From NCBI GenBank assembly GCA_001986395.2, contig MQVO02000006.1, forward strand, positions 1,612,001 to 1,676,000: a DNA stretch of 64,000 nt, in the 5' to 3' direction. The stretch comes from Irpex lacteus. Taxonomy: Eukaryota > Basidiomycota > Agaricomycetes > Polyporales > Irpicaceae. The notes below the pieces were generated by a model, which did no database searches, was not told where the DNA came from, and saw only the letters and a program-made list of their open reading frames with translations. Of the stretch, positions 45,045 through 57,718 are shown one piece after another (positions within the stretch are counted from its first letter, which is position 1; each line of letters begins with the position of its first letter). A program made the position numbers and the translations under genes.

Positions 45045-47285
45045 TTACAACTTCGGCGAGATCCTCCCCCTCATCTTCTCAACCTCGACAGTGTACACTT
45101 CCTTCCCGTTCTTTTCGTCCCTTCCCAACTCCGTTTCCTGCAACAGCACCGCCGACATACTCGCCATGTTCCCATTGCTGGGTATGCCCGATAGCCCAAG
45201 ACCGGTGACCTGAGAGCTATTCGTGGGCTGATCCTGCGTCGTCGGCCGAGGCCCGCGTCTCCCTCGTTCCTCCTCTTGCAGGACTTGCTGCTGTCGATTT
45301 CGATCCCTCATGCGTACCGCTTCTCCATACCGTCCATTGTTCAACCAGCTTCTCCGCCACCCGACTTCGCGCGTTCCATACGAAGCGAACGTCCTGAGGA
45401 TCATAACGAAGAAGACGACACCGACGCCGAAAAGCACTGTCAGCACTGTACGGATGGCGAGTGCTTCGCGTGGTGTGAGTGGTGGATAGACTCCGTCGGC
45501 AGGGTCGTCAGAGGCGCCTGTACGCCAGACGTACGAAAGGATAGATAGACAGAAGGACAGCATCGACCAGGAGAGCCATACAGCAGGCATAGAGAGAAGC
45601 ACCCATACGTTCCACCAGATAAATGTCTTGGTTTTCTGTGCTTCCTAATGACGGTGTAAGCACGTGAGAATGGCAATGTGTTTGCTGCGAGCATACCTCA
45701 GCCCATCGAGAAGCTTTGTACATGGATCGCATAGTCCCGAATTGCACAATGTAAACGCATCCATATGTCAAGCTCATCAGCGCGCAGATGAGCGAGAATA
45801 ACGCGGACCAACGCGTGAGTGGGTCACCGGCCGCATCTTCGACCTGAAATAGTGTTAGGAGAGCTCTAGACTCATATCAGTAAACCATAGAATGGACTAC
45901 GATTTGTTGTACCCACGTGCATATCAGAACGGAAACAAGGTTCAAGGTCTTCCACTCACGGATGAGCGAGTCCACGAAGACCTCCCACGAATGCTTGAAC
46001 CGCGACAGCGCGGGTGAGACTGAAGGCGGGTCCCACTCAGCTGGGAATGGAAAGGCAGAGTTCCCGGGACGAAACCCATCCGCCCTTGTCGAGGCCCCTG
46101 CCATAGCTGCGCTAAGAGAGATGCCAATGCCCGCTGCCGTGCTGTTCGCTCCATCATCATTATCGCTAGGCCGAGCGGGAGCACACGCAGCTATCATTCG
46201 CTGCACCTCGTGTTTGCTGATTTCCGCATCTTCAAAGATGCGCGATACGCGCGAGAAGTAGAACGCTGGAAGGCGTAGGAGGATGTGAAGGTACAGCTGG
46301 CGAGGGACTGTGTCCATTAGGAAAACTCGCATGCCGTTCCCGCATGTTCGCAGCTTATTTGCATGTGACGAACGACAAGTGATAGGGAAGGGAAGGCAGC
46401 AGGTGCATGCATCTTCGCAGCTGACATCTGAAAGTTCGAGAGACGGTCTTTGCGGAGTAGACGTTGGTGAAGAGAAGAAGCGCCAAGTGAGCTGGAAGGG
46501 ATCATGAGGAATGAATGGTTCATCGCGTGAATGCGCTCGATGGAGACCCCACCCAAATAAGCGACGGGGCGATGCAGTGCGTGATGGAGACGGAGACCTT
46601 GACACAGGCGTGGCAGCACCATCTTTGTTCGGTGAAGAGTTGGATTGTTGACGACGTCGAGAGCTTGCTCGGGATCTCACCGACGGTGAGCCCGCTCTCG
46701 AGTCCTGCTGATGGGTTGTGCTGCGATTTGCAACAGCTTCATAAAAATCAAACGTTGGTCCCATATAAGTGAGACAGTTTCACACACATACCTTGTCTGA
46801 AGTTACGAAGTGCAGTAGGAAGAGTACTGCGTTCACTGTCAAATGATACGCGTTGTCTGGGGGTGTCCCTTTCAAGAACAGAGCTCTCAGATGCACTGTG
46901 GTTCGATGCAGGAGTGGAGATACGTTGAAGGGGACTAAGTGCGGGAGACGATTGGATTGCAGGCAAAGAGGAAGACGCCTCAAAGCTCCGACGGGGTGTC
47001 GTCCGTGTCCCGCCATAGATTCGGCCTACTGCAGGTGAGGACTGGAATCCTGGGAGAGCCGAGAGCTTGTCGGAGCTCGTAAGATTGGAGGAGGAGCTCT
47101 CGGAATCTACGAAGTGTACGGCAGGTGTGAACGGTTGTCCATAGGCTCTGCGAGGAGGCCCACGCACCAGGGATTCCTGTTGAGGGATTCTCCGTCTCTG
47201 GAGTGGGGAACGGAACAGTGTTTGTAGATTCCTCGTCACTGAGAGGGTGGCCATTGACTTCGTTTCTGAGCGATTGGCTGGACAT
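45045..47285 (-). CDS. Conserved multi-pass membrane protein of Agaricomycetes, function unknown
   Basis: The start chosen is ATG at 47285 (MSSQSLRNEVNGHPLS), joined across an intron to 'VGRIYGGTRTTPRRSFE'; the ATG at 47254 in another frame with no intron is an alternative. A Ser/Pro-rich cytosolic N-terminus carries 'TPRRLFGWG'-type repeats ('SPSRTASPRRLF'). A later exon joins through 'FRQAVANRSTTHQQ'. The C-terminal half holds 'WEVFVDSLIREWKTLNLVSVLI', 'ALFSLICALMSLTYGCVYIVQFGTMRSMYKASRWAE' in pieces, 'WWNVWVLLSMPAVWLSWSML' and 'LFGVGVVFFVMILRTF', giving about four membrane segments. The stop is TAA at 45045. I recognise it as a conserved mushroom family without a known role. Confidence 0.75.
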
Positions 47286-47826
47286 TATGATCGTTAGATA
47301 CGAAGTGGGTACTGTTCCAGCCCGGTGTCCCGTATGTATTTCTGCATATCTGGAGACGCGTTTAAGTAGATGCGACACTTATAAGACGTATGACTCACAC
47401 TATTCCACGTCTACGATAACCAAGATATGAAAGGAAAGTGTCTGAACTCTGTAGTGACCGAGGGAGGGGTTTAAGGACAACCTCTCGGCGTCTCCCAATA
47501 CCTCCCATTTGCGGCACTCTCCCGCCACGACGGGTCGCGACGTATCTTCTCAAGATCTCGTGACTCTCCCTTCTACTACCAGCCTACCATAGCTGAAGCA
47601 GTCTACGTAGTGAAATACGAACACATGTACAGACAGCATTCCATTTGCAGAGCACTACGGGTTTACATTTCGACCTTTACCACACCGACAACTCCACAGG
47701 CTCTACTCAGCCTGAGGCTATTCCTCGCTTGACATAATTACACTCTTTGTTTCCATTGGTAGAATCGCCGGTATGATTTAGCTATTTGGTAGGAAGCTAT
47801 ATCCCTCGTGATTGTCCAGGAATATC
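47286..47826. other. Intergenic region; left end of duplication copy B
   Basis: Homology with the sequence downstream of ENGase copy A begins near 47778. Leftward of this the sequence is unique. No gene is seen. Confidence 0.5.
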
Positions 47827-50439
47827 CTAAGAGCGATCCGCATCAACGAATACGCAGTCCTCCCAGGGCAGCACCAAACCACGCTCCGTCACGCCTTGGA
47901 CATAAAACCGCAACGACTTCGCTTCCTTCATTGAAGCCGGCAAGCTCGCTGGATCCACATAGAAGCGGCTCGGCCGACCATCAAGGCCCGTCGTCCCTAT
48001 GAAGCTGGCGTTCTCAGGCAGAACCGCATCGCCTTCGCCAGAGTCCTTTCTGACGTTGACATAGATGCTGAAATAAAGAAATGGCGACGACCTCGCGGCA
48101 TAGCTAGTCGGCCACAGCGGAGATGGATCTTCTGGAGAGGGGGCGGTGATGTTCCCGAGGGGAAGGTGCTGCCCGCCTGTCTCCCACGTAAGGGTACCTG
48201 CGAACGGAGTGTTTCCGCTATCTGCCACGAAGTCCGCCCATATGAGTTTGGGGGCAGGTTCCACATATGAAGGTGGGAGTGAAGGATATACTGCAAGTGA
48301 GCCTAGTGTAACGGAAAGCTTCGCTGTCTCTCTTGGGTCGGCAATGATAAGCCCAAGGATCAGACCGACCTCGATCTTGACCTCCGTTGGATTACCCGCC
48401 AGAACGATGAACTGGATATCCAACCTTTGCCAGCCCAAATTAGTGTCGTCGACGCCAAATTCAGAGGTAATTTCAGTGATTTCCACCGTAGTGTCTCCAG
48501 TCGGATGGACACTCTTAACAGATAGCCCCACATCGAGCTCAGAAGTCTGGTCCCCGCCGGCATCTGTCTTAAATACGACAGTCGCTGTGTAGGCTTTGCC
48601 CACGGTGGCGACAAGCGATTGCACTGGAAGCCATAAGCAACGAAAGAATGCATCCTCATTCTCCGAACCGGCAACGTCCAGAGTCAGCTTTAATGAGCTT
48701 CCACCCAGCCACGCATCTTCCATGACAAGGGTCGATGATGCTTCCGGCACTGCATCTGTACGTTCCATCTCGTGCCATGCCAGAGAGGGTTTGGGCCAGA
48801 CAAGGTCTCCCAGTGAGGTAGTCTTATCGAGGTCCGTCCAGCCCGGGCTCCCGAGCTCTATTTCCCAAACCTTGACGCCGCTCACGAACCACCCGCGGCC
48901 AATACCAGGAGAAAAGCTGGTGAAGAATGGCAGGTCAGCAGGGTTAGGCGGAGGGGATTGTTGGAAAAAGTCGGATATGGGTTGGTAGGGACCATGAAGG
49001 CACAGTTGACCACGCTGGTCTGGTACGTCTGGGAGGGTAGGAATGGCGGAAACGTCGGCTGACCCGACCCAGAAAAGGCGTTCGTAGGCCCACCAGGTCT
49101 CCCAATCCCAGCCCGGTTCATCCTGCTGGCTTTCCCAGGTCCATCCGTGGCCGAACAGGGCCACGCTGAGCCCGAGAGATTTGGGATCAATATGTGACAG
49201 TGCCTTGTAACACCCTAATCCACCCCCGCCGTGCTGTCCTCGACCCCAGACATCAATTCCGACAAAGATATCGTTGAGTCGCTTAGAATTTTGTGGCAGA
49301 GATGTGAAGTATTGCGCAGTGATGGATGGATAATGCGGTGGCCACTGCAGATATATGAGTCACAGAAGCATATGATAACTTGAACCGTACTGACCGTGTA
49401 GTTCGTGAAGAAACCTGTCGAAGGCAAAAAGAAGGGAAGATTGTAGCTATTCAGTCTATCTTGCCATCTGAGCTGACCGTCTATGATCACACTATCATAC
49501 CTAGATAGGCGTATGAATCCGATAATAACAATTTATACGAACAGTGGGCTTACCAGATAGCCTGGGCATGACTCCCCAGACGTGCCTTCAGCTCGCTCTC
49601 TAGCAAAGCTATCCACGTTGACAGCGTCCTAGACTGCTCAACGCCACCTCTAAGTGGTGTCTCGATGTTGATCAGATAGCCATCGAAACCGCGCTGGTAG
49701 GCCAGATCAGCCAGTAGTCGAGCGTAGTGACGTGAGACCGGTAATGACGAGTTAGTGGATGGGCGAGCTGGGCCGTTCGTCCTGCCTTGGGGGAGACGGC
49801 CAACCAGCAGGCGAAGCACGTCCGGTTCACTTTCCTGATGCTCAAAGATCCTTCAAGCGGATAAGCTTCTATAGACTCAGGTATGCCTGTAAAGCTTACA
49901 GAGTACCCAACATCTTGACGCCTTGGCGATGTGCAGCAGTGATCCATCCCGAAGGTGGAATCGTGACTCGATGATGTGCGAAGCTGCTCAAGGTTCTAGC
50001 CTGTAGCTCATATCCAGCAGTTTGGAACGACTGACTAGATGAATGCGTCACAGAGAGACCAGAAGTTGAAGGTATACGCTAGCCCTGCGGGCTTCTCTGT
50101 GTATCCACCCTATCAGTGAGGGTGCTACAGTTAGATTCTTCAGTTAGCGGGCGAATAAATCAAGTACTAACCTTGTAGTCATGGCATACCTGTAGCATCG
50201 GCCGTTATATTACTGATACATGTCGTTTGTGTGAGTAATCAATGGCTTACCAGTAGCTTCCCCGCCCTATTCGTCTCGCTGTCTCCATGAAAGTTCGAGC
50301 GTGGTATGTACGGCAGAACACCAGATAACGGTCTCGCAAAGTTCGCTGTAGCTGCCCAATCATCGAGTGCGGCCAGAGATGTGAAGAAAGGTGCCTCATC
50401 GCTTACCGCGGAGCTATGGTTTTCACCTCGGAGGGGCAT
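47827..50439 (-). CDS. Cytosolic endo-beta-N-acetylglucosaminidase (GH85 ENGase), copy B
   Basis: Inverted paralogue of the gene at 27089-29701 with the same seven-exon structure, including the 18-nt exon VCHDYK (just upstream of 50173 on this strand). The start ATG at 50439 gives MPLRGENHSSAV. It keeps YLINIET (catalytic Asn and Glu), 'VGIDVWGRG' and 'ALFGHGWTWE', and retains the family Tyr in 'GLAYTF' that copy A has lost. By eye the last exon is about 93-95% identical to copy A at protein level, while introns have clearly drifted, which suggests purifying selection on both. It begins 445 bp from the divergent F-box gene, an intact arrangement unlike copy A. Confidence 0.93.
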
Positions 50440-50884
50440 GGCTGAATGACCCGCTTTAACTAAGTGTGAGTCACGATAGCCCTGGTTAAGTTATGGTGGT
50501 GGTATTAGTCAACATCCAACCTGCCTCTTGAGGCAATGGTGGAAATCAGTTCGGTCTCCGCCGAGCTATACCCATAACTCGCCGACGACACAAGCGTACA
50601 CGTGAGGATAGAGAGAAAGTCCCTCATCTAAAAACACTTCAGATGAGTTTTTATCATGACCAACCACTCGACACGATGTTGCATGATCATGAGTCTCTCC
50701 CGAAATGCGGTGGCTGAGAAGCTGGCTCTCCGGCTCGGACCCGGGCGTCCTCCGGTAGCTGATCCGTATCTAGGCATAGCAGTCCGGCTTCGATCCTTGA
50801 ACTTGAACAAGTTCAACTTTAAGTTGGACGACCGTGGCCTCTAGAGTCTCTTGACCGTACAATATCCCACACTGTCTCCTGATT
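50440..50884. promoter_or_regulatory. Bidirectional promoter between ENGase B and F-box B
   Basis: 445 bp separate the two ATGs. The whole stretch aligns with the two halves of the copy A intergenic region (24178-24547 and 27011-27088). Conserved pieces include the palindromic TTGAACTTG(AA)CAAGTTCAA near 50797-50817 and the CCGAACTGATTTCCACC block (minus strand) near 50540-50556. These conserved blocks are candidate regulatory sites. Confidence 0.6.
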
Positions 50885-52806
50885 ATGGGCATGAAATTTG
50901 AAGGCAAATTCGACTGGGTGAAATTCCAGCAATGTGTACAGTACGTTCAAGATAGCCTGGATTGGTTAACATCTGAGGCAGAGAAGCATCGCAGTAGGTA
51001 AGTAGACTTCGAGCGTGTTCATAGAGCTACTTATAACATCACTCAACTGCACATCTCTCTCTAGCACAATTTCGGTGTTTCCACCGGGTTATGTAAGTTG
51101 CATGTCTGCTTGAAACCGTGCGTGGTTACTGAGTTTTACTTGTCCACTGACAGCTTCATCGTACGGCCACGATGCTCAAAGATCTTATGCGCTATGGACA
51201 GCACTACATGCACAATGAACAGGCGCGAATAAACTGTCTTCCTTCCGAGATCCTTAGCCGCGTCTTCGTTTATCTCATCGATCCACCTACCCGTCTTCCT
51301 CATCCGGGTCCGGAACGTTGTATCGAAATACCACCTAGTGCAGGCGAATGGTCTCGAGCCAGCCTTGTTTGTCGCTACTGGAGGCAGGTGGCACTCTCCA
51401 CACCAGAGCTATGGACGATGATCCAAGTTCTTCCTGATGACACGGAGGAGCTTGGTCTGTGGCCGTGGGCATCTGTCGCGCTATCACGATCAGGTGTGCT
51501 GCCAATCAGGCTCCATGCGTACGTAGTCTGCCTCATGGACGAAATTCATGAGGAGGATATGTCTCGTCTTGTGGACGAGGCGCATCGTATCAAGGAGCTA
51601 TGGTTTACATGCCACGTCGATTCTGACTATCTCGAGCCGCTTCTTGCAAAAGCTCTCCACTTAGAGACCCTTCTACTGACGGCCGAAGACAATTATCCAA
51701 CCAGCGAAGAGTTCCCCTGCCAATTTCTTCATCTACGGGCATTATCGATATCCCACCACACTATCTGGAGAAGTTGGTCGATGCGGGAGTTACGGCACCT
51801 TAGCCTCGTGAAACAGAAGTGGAGGAGCGCGGATGTCCGTCCGTTTTTTGTGGTCCTCGAAGTCAACGCCCACTTGGAGGAACTTTTCTTAGACAGGATT
51901 AGTTTTCGGAGCTGGGAAGATTGGGAAAATGCCTCTGCACTTCTTGAAGATCTGCCACCAATACCCCTAACAAAGCTTAAACGGCTTCTCGTACACGACG
52001 ACTTGACAAACGTAAACACGCCCACCCCGATGATAGCCACGGTTCACAAGAAATTGAAACTTCCCGCCGACTGCACGCGGCTTAACGTACTCTGGCCTGC
52101 TCTGACTCACGATAGGCACGATGGATTCGATCGTCGCGACGCATACCCTGTTCGACGTTTATTTGTTAACGCCAATTCTCTGATAGGCACCGACGGCATA
52201 TCCGTCTGTATTATCAGACGAGGCGAACCTGACACGCACTCCCTACGATCCATTCATCTTTCTCAAGTGCGTGAACTGTGGTTGGATATTCCAGTATGCG
52301 GCATGGGTACTCCGAATTTCGCCGCGCTTAACTTCAGTGCGATCCTCGCCGTCAAGCAGATGCAAAGCGTCACGAAGCTGACTCTTTTGCGAGAATCCTC
52401 TTTTTGGATGGATTACATGGAGGACAGTTTCCCCGCACTGACCGAGCTGCATATCTTCACACAATACTGCCCGGACGGCCCAGCGATCGTTCGATTCTTG
52501 GCGAGTAGAAAACAAAGAGACTTGCAAGTAGATACACTACGTTTCTTTGGTGACCCCGCTTCCGAACACTGCCAGGACTTTGTCAAGTGGAGGGAGAACT
52601 CGCAGGAGTTTCTCTGCCACGTCGGGCGGGTTGCATTCGAGGAGACTTCCTTTTACTCCGAGGAAGCGGACCTGTTATCAGAGTGGTTTGGGATACCTGA
52701 AGCTTGTGAAACTCCCTCACCGGTCAGCGAGGTATGGAAACCATGGAGAATCTTCAGCCGGTCAGTAACATCTTATTCCTTCGATTCTGTTTTGCTTATC
52801 GGCTGA
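50885..52806 (+). CDS. F-box protein, copy B of duplicated pair
   Basis: Paralogue of the gene at 22277-24177. Exons 50885-50997, 51065-51092 (28 nt) and 51154-52806 join to 597 residues with the same phases. It has the N-terminal block MGMKFEGKFDWVKFQQ, the F-box 'INCLPSEILSRVFVYLIDPP' and 'ASLVCRYWRQVALSTPELW', then a leucine-rich body. By eye about two thirds of residues match copy A overall, but the first exon and the stretch 'FPALTELHIFTQYCPDG' onward are almost unchanged. The last about 20 codons differ from copy A, so the exact C-terminus is less sure. It is likely an SCF adaptor with unknown substrate. Confidence 0.85.
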
Positions 52807-53379
52807 GGGTAATCGCACATGCAGGCTGAACGTTTGACGTTATATATAGAGTAATCAAGAGAGGTATTATATCAGGTGCGACTTTCTTATATGCATTGGC
52901 TCTGTACCTGATGATAAAAAGACACAGCGATTAGAGCCCGTTCTTCATTCTCTTTGCCACTGGCACCTTAATCGGTCCGCTCATATGCACTTCTCCATTG
53001 CTCTGTACAATCTCATTGCCCTCGTCTCACCAGCACCCGTCCTCGTCACTCTTAGGCTGTAGGTCCAGGTTAGATATACCCCATCGAGTTCAATCCGTAC
53101 ATAATTATTATTGCTGCGCACTCTGTTCGCAAGTGCGCTAGACTACAGTCCGTGTACAATATACGCTACAAATGACGACTTGTACAAAACTATCACGAGA
53201 ATATTTGAAAAATGCTACGCTATACATGTGGAAACAGTAATGTGAGTCCGTGGAAGAATCGTGACGAGGGAGAAAGAGAATGAACAGAAAGACTGTACGT
53301 ATGTAGTAATGCGAATAATGATAAATTGAAGACCATGCTCTGTGTGGTGCTAAAAAAACTCTAGTTGTCGTGGATTGAC
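52807..53379. other. Intergenic region between convergent genes
   Basis: No gene is seen in 573 bp. The duplication homology ends near 52770, inside the last codons of the F-box gene. Confidence 0.5.
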
Positions 53380-56300
53380 CTATACCATGCTTTGTGATGC
53401 ATAGAATGCATACGCAGCTTCCAGGAGCGCTATCTCCTTTTGTGTCCACAACGCCGTAACCTCAGCTTTAACGGGTTCCCTGCGCTCTGGAGCAATAGAC
53501 TTGACAGTCATGCGGAAAGCAGAAGAAATAGGTCGGTGGTCCGACACATTTGCCTCGTATCGGCGATAATGGAGCTGCTCGACCCGAGACGGCTCGCGCG
53601 ACCTCCAGAGGACACGGTCACACCAGGCCGGCACGCGCCTCTTCTCCGAAGTGTCGTACTCGTCGGACCTACGGTCGTATTTGTACGTCGGAGCAAAGGT
53701 CAACGGACCTTCACTGAAAGGTCGTAGACGGAAGGCGCGGTTGGTTTTCATCTCCTTCAGTAGCTGGTCCTGCGCAATAAGACGGGTAAAATCGCCTTTA
53801 CGAATATCCGCTTCCACTGCGTCTCGACGAAGATCGATGCGGTAGTTCATATCGCCACTCAACTGTTGAAGAAACGTCAATAAACGTTGCAGTCATTTTT
53901 TACCAGCTAAATTGACGTACGAAGACGATCTCATGGTCCAAAACGAGAGTGCCATCTCCACCGTTGACGTACGGACCAAGCTCACTCGACTCAGGGAAGA
54001 TCTCCTCTTCTAAGAAAGCCGCAACATCCGCATTACGCTGGCGGACATGGTGTTGACCAGCTGCCAGATGACAGTTGATGAAGCAGATCGAGGAATCGTC
54101 GATGACCATACGAGCAATGATACCTCCCTAAATAATAACCCAATCAGCATTATGCTCCCTTCCGAGAGCCAGGTACAAACCTTGTTCCCGTATCGACCCC
54201 CCATGCCTCGTTTGACCATCGCAAGGGCGGTATCTCTGATATTGGCCTTCACCGAATCTTTGACAAAGATGCAGCTGAACAGTCCAATCATCTGATCCGT
54301 ATGTACGACGGTATATGGGGTATCTGGAGGCATCGCGAGACGCACGGCAAGCATGAGCCTGTCATGCCACTTCTTGTAAGCGGTTGTGACGCGCTGAGAA
54401 ATCGCTCCGTCCGTCGTCCTACTCTTTCCACCCAGCAATACCGACTTGGCCGCCATCTTTCGACTCTCGAGATCAATGACTTCTTGGAAGCCGAACGAGA
54501 TGATGTCTGGAGCATCCGCGCTAGTCAGGGCGTTGTGCAGGAAATTGATGTTGTCTGGGGACCCGGTAAGATGGTCTGGCCGAGCGGAATCCATATTCCA
54601 TGAGACCAAAAGGACGGTCAAGTCTCTGAAGGAGCTGAATTCGGTCTCGCGCTTGAGAAGTTCCTGGTCTGAGGACAAACGGTTAGAGGCTATCAGCTAA
54701 GGGAATCAAGTCACGTTGGAACCCACCAATCCAATCGATACCGAGCAGACCATCCCAGAACCTTATTCGTTCGTCACGTCCGACGCTATACACCTGTAGA
54801 CGACCAAACTTTTCAATGCTCCAAGTATCGACGCCCAGCTTCAGTACCGGCAACTTCTGGTGCGCTTGCCAGTTGTTGGTCATGACCCAAGGCTTATGCG
54901 ACACGTCGTAAGCAGCGATATTCCCCTTCCGCCCTCCCGCCCACAACCGGTCATTGACACCCTCAAGGCACAAGATATCGGAAGTCGACACTTTGATCAC
55001 CTCTTGACAAACAGGTAAACCATCTTCTGTGTTCAAGCTCCAGATACTGACGTTTCCGCCTTCGTGTCCTATGAATACCTGCCCAGGCTGTGACTGCAGA
55101 ACTGTGCCTGACGTGACAGCACCAAGGTGTTCCGTCGGCAGCACCGACCGCCCAACGGAGCCAGGTTGGAAGATATCATACACCCTGATGATAGGACCCC
55201 TCGACGTATTCCCTGCACTCGTGCCACTTGGGTCTCGAGCACTCGTCCATAGTTTGCCTCCAATGATCTTCACAAAGTCCTGCTTATCCGCCATCCGTAC
55301 CACACGAGCTTGGGTCGCGCTTAAGCCCGGGTCTGCACCTGGCGTGTCGGGAGTAAAGACGAGAGCTTTGCCCGTCTCATCCAAAGTCACCATGTTGTTA
55401 CCGTATCGGCACATGTGCGTGACGGCGTGCGTGTGGATGGCGAGTTTCATGCCAACAACGAGACCTGCATGGACATCGAGTTCGAACAAGTGGCCATCTT
55501 TGGTGCCTACCCAGAGGTAGCATCCACGGTCGGCTTCTCGAGCTGCTGGTCGAAATTCCATGCTCGTGATCTTGAAGTCTTTAATCTTAGCTTCCATGCC
55601 CATGCCTCGAGGATCAAGGTCGTGTATGGGGCTATCAGACTGCGTTAGATCATAAATCTTCAGGTGATGACCAGATGAGACGGCCACAACGGAGCCAGTA
55701 GCGGCAACGACGCCTGTATAAGATGGAACGTGGATGTAAGACTCGGAATAGTTGTGAACCTTGAGAACGGGTGGCCGCCGCGATGCTCGACTAGAATCGG
55801 GCAGCAGCTCAACCTTCTTTGCCTCCTCTTCTTCCTCGTCACTTGATGAACCGGAAGGCTGGCGGCGCGCAGGAGGGAGCTTATCACCCAAGGCAATCGT
55901 TCGCGTTGGCGGCGGTGGATGAGCGCCAAACGCTTTCCGTTCCGACAGTACCGAAGGCGTTGTCGCCAGTGGAGGGGAGATTGCTGGCGTGATGGGCGAA
56001 GCAGCCTGAGGTGGCAGTGAAATCGTCGGTGGTGCGGAACTCGGGGGTACATCCATATCCAGAGTTGAACGATGCCGTGGTGGAGGTGGAACTCGACGAG
56101 GTTCCTCGTTAACTAGACCAGTGTTCTTGCGAGCAGGTAATGGGGGAGGTGTGCCCGATATCGGTGATGGGGAAGCTGTAGTTGGAAGCGAAACCTGTTT
56201 CGACAATCCAGCATTCTTATTCCGTGGTGGTGGGCGAGGAGGCGGGTTACGTGCAGGAGGGGTGGCGTGGGAGTTGGCATAATCAACAGGACTAGCCGTT

Positions 56301-57353
56301 TCTGGAGGTGATGTCGAGCTACTGTCACTTGCGGTAGTGGAGACACTGTCTATGGATGGAGCTCTACCATGATCGACAGACGTGGATGATCTCTGAATGT
56401 TCCCGTTCTTACGAGTTGGTAGAGGAGGGGCTCGTGCAGGAGAAACATGACTCGCAGTAGTGTCATCGAAGGGACTCGGAGCGGGATTCGGTAAGACGAT
56501 GCGAGGAGGCACGGAAGAATGATTCTCAGGAGGGAAGGAATGACGAGGTGCACGGGGTGCTTCTGTTGTTGCACTGGAATCTGATAATAAAGACGAATTG
56601 CTGGAAGAAGATGGTAGTGTTATGGAGGAATGAGACACGACACGGGGAGAACTGAAGCCAGACTTGGAGGGGGGCACGGAGGGTGTAACATTTCTGCAGG
56701 ATGAAGTGAGCGATCAGATGTCACGAATTGCTCACGAACACAAGCTCTGAGTATGAACGGTTTAAACACCAGAAGAATAAAGATATAGAGACAATGACAG
56801 AAGATATTGCCTTGAATGCTTACCCAAACTTGTGTATGAGAGCGGATACCCCTGCACTGGTAGTGATAGGTTCATGGGCATCTCCACGCGAACTAGAAGG
56901 AGGGGGTGGCGGCGGAGGTTTCCTAGCGAGCAGGGCATGTTTCGCTTCTAAATTCAAAAGAGTCGGAGTGGATGAGGGTGATGAAGGTACACTCGGTACC
57001 ACGGGACGGAGAAGAGGACTCGGTGAGCCAGAATGTGTTGGGGTGTTCACTTGTGACCCACGAGCGGGAGGAGGAGGAGGCGGAGCTCTCTTATGTTCAA
57101 CCTTTAGATCAGACGAAGAAGAGGCAGCCCGCAGAAGTCGAGGACTTGGCTTGGGCTCGTTAGATGCTGAACTAGCCCGCGGTCTCGGACTGGTAGGTTC
57201 TGCAGTAAGGAGGTCGTAATGGCCCACGGATGAAGGTCTTGAGCCACCTTTGGCAACAGATGCATCGACTGAAAGCTGTTCGAACTTTGAGCGAAGAGTG
57301 CTGACTGGCGGTACGTGGGTCTCTTCAACGTCTCGATTCGGGGGTGTAGACAT
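53380..57353 (-). CDS. Inositol polyphosphate 5-phosphatase with N-terminal WD40 propeller
   Basis: Removes the 5-phosphate from phosphoinositides or inositol phosphates at membranes. Exon 1 starts at ATG 57353 (MSTPPNRDVEE) and joins through 'LIHKFGNVTPSVPPSKSGF' to the large exon 56690-54683, which supports one gene. The first about 400 residues are Pro/Ser-rich with many 'PPPP(R/K)' stretches, possible SH3 ligands. A WD40-like region follows ('VWGTKDGHLFELDVHAG', 'VFIGHEGGNVSIWSL', 'LQVYSVGRDERIRFWDG'). The catalytic domain has 'LLVSWNMDSARP', 'FGFQEVIDLES', 'CHLAAGQ', GDMNYRI, PAWCDRVLW and SDHRP, all canonical for IPPc. It lacks a Sac1 domain, unlike synaptojanin. Stop at 53380. Confidence 0.9.
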
Positions 57354-57718
57354 CTGTGGCTCAGAGAGGTGACGTCCGGCGACACTATGGAAGGGGGGGG
57401 AAAATAGAGAGATCAGGAAGGAGTGGAATGCGGAAGAGGTCGTCGTCGTCGTGTCCGGTGTTCTACTCGTCGTCGTCGTGGTTCAAGGAAAGATGAGGAG
57501 ACTTTGAGCACTGGGCGTAGAGTTGCAGATCCCGCTAAGTTGCACGTGGGACAAGCGCCCACTATATATATACCTTGCTTCCAGCCAACTTCCAGCGGCC
57601 TCAAACTTCAGAGGTCTTTAGTGTCGTCAGTGTCGTCTGGAAATAGGCACAGTGGTGAGTGGTCAATTAGTCAAAGCAAAATTCCGCTCTTAACGATATG
57701 TCGTAGTTTCATGGGTCT
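57354..57718. promoter_or_regulatory. Head-to-head promoter between 5-phosphatase and PPR-like genes
   Basis: 365 bp separate the two divergent ATGs. A TATA-like run (TATATATATA, 57563-57572) lies about 147 nt upstream of the plus-strand gene. Two GTCGTCGTCGT runs occur near 57440-57480. Confidence 0.5.
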
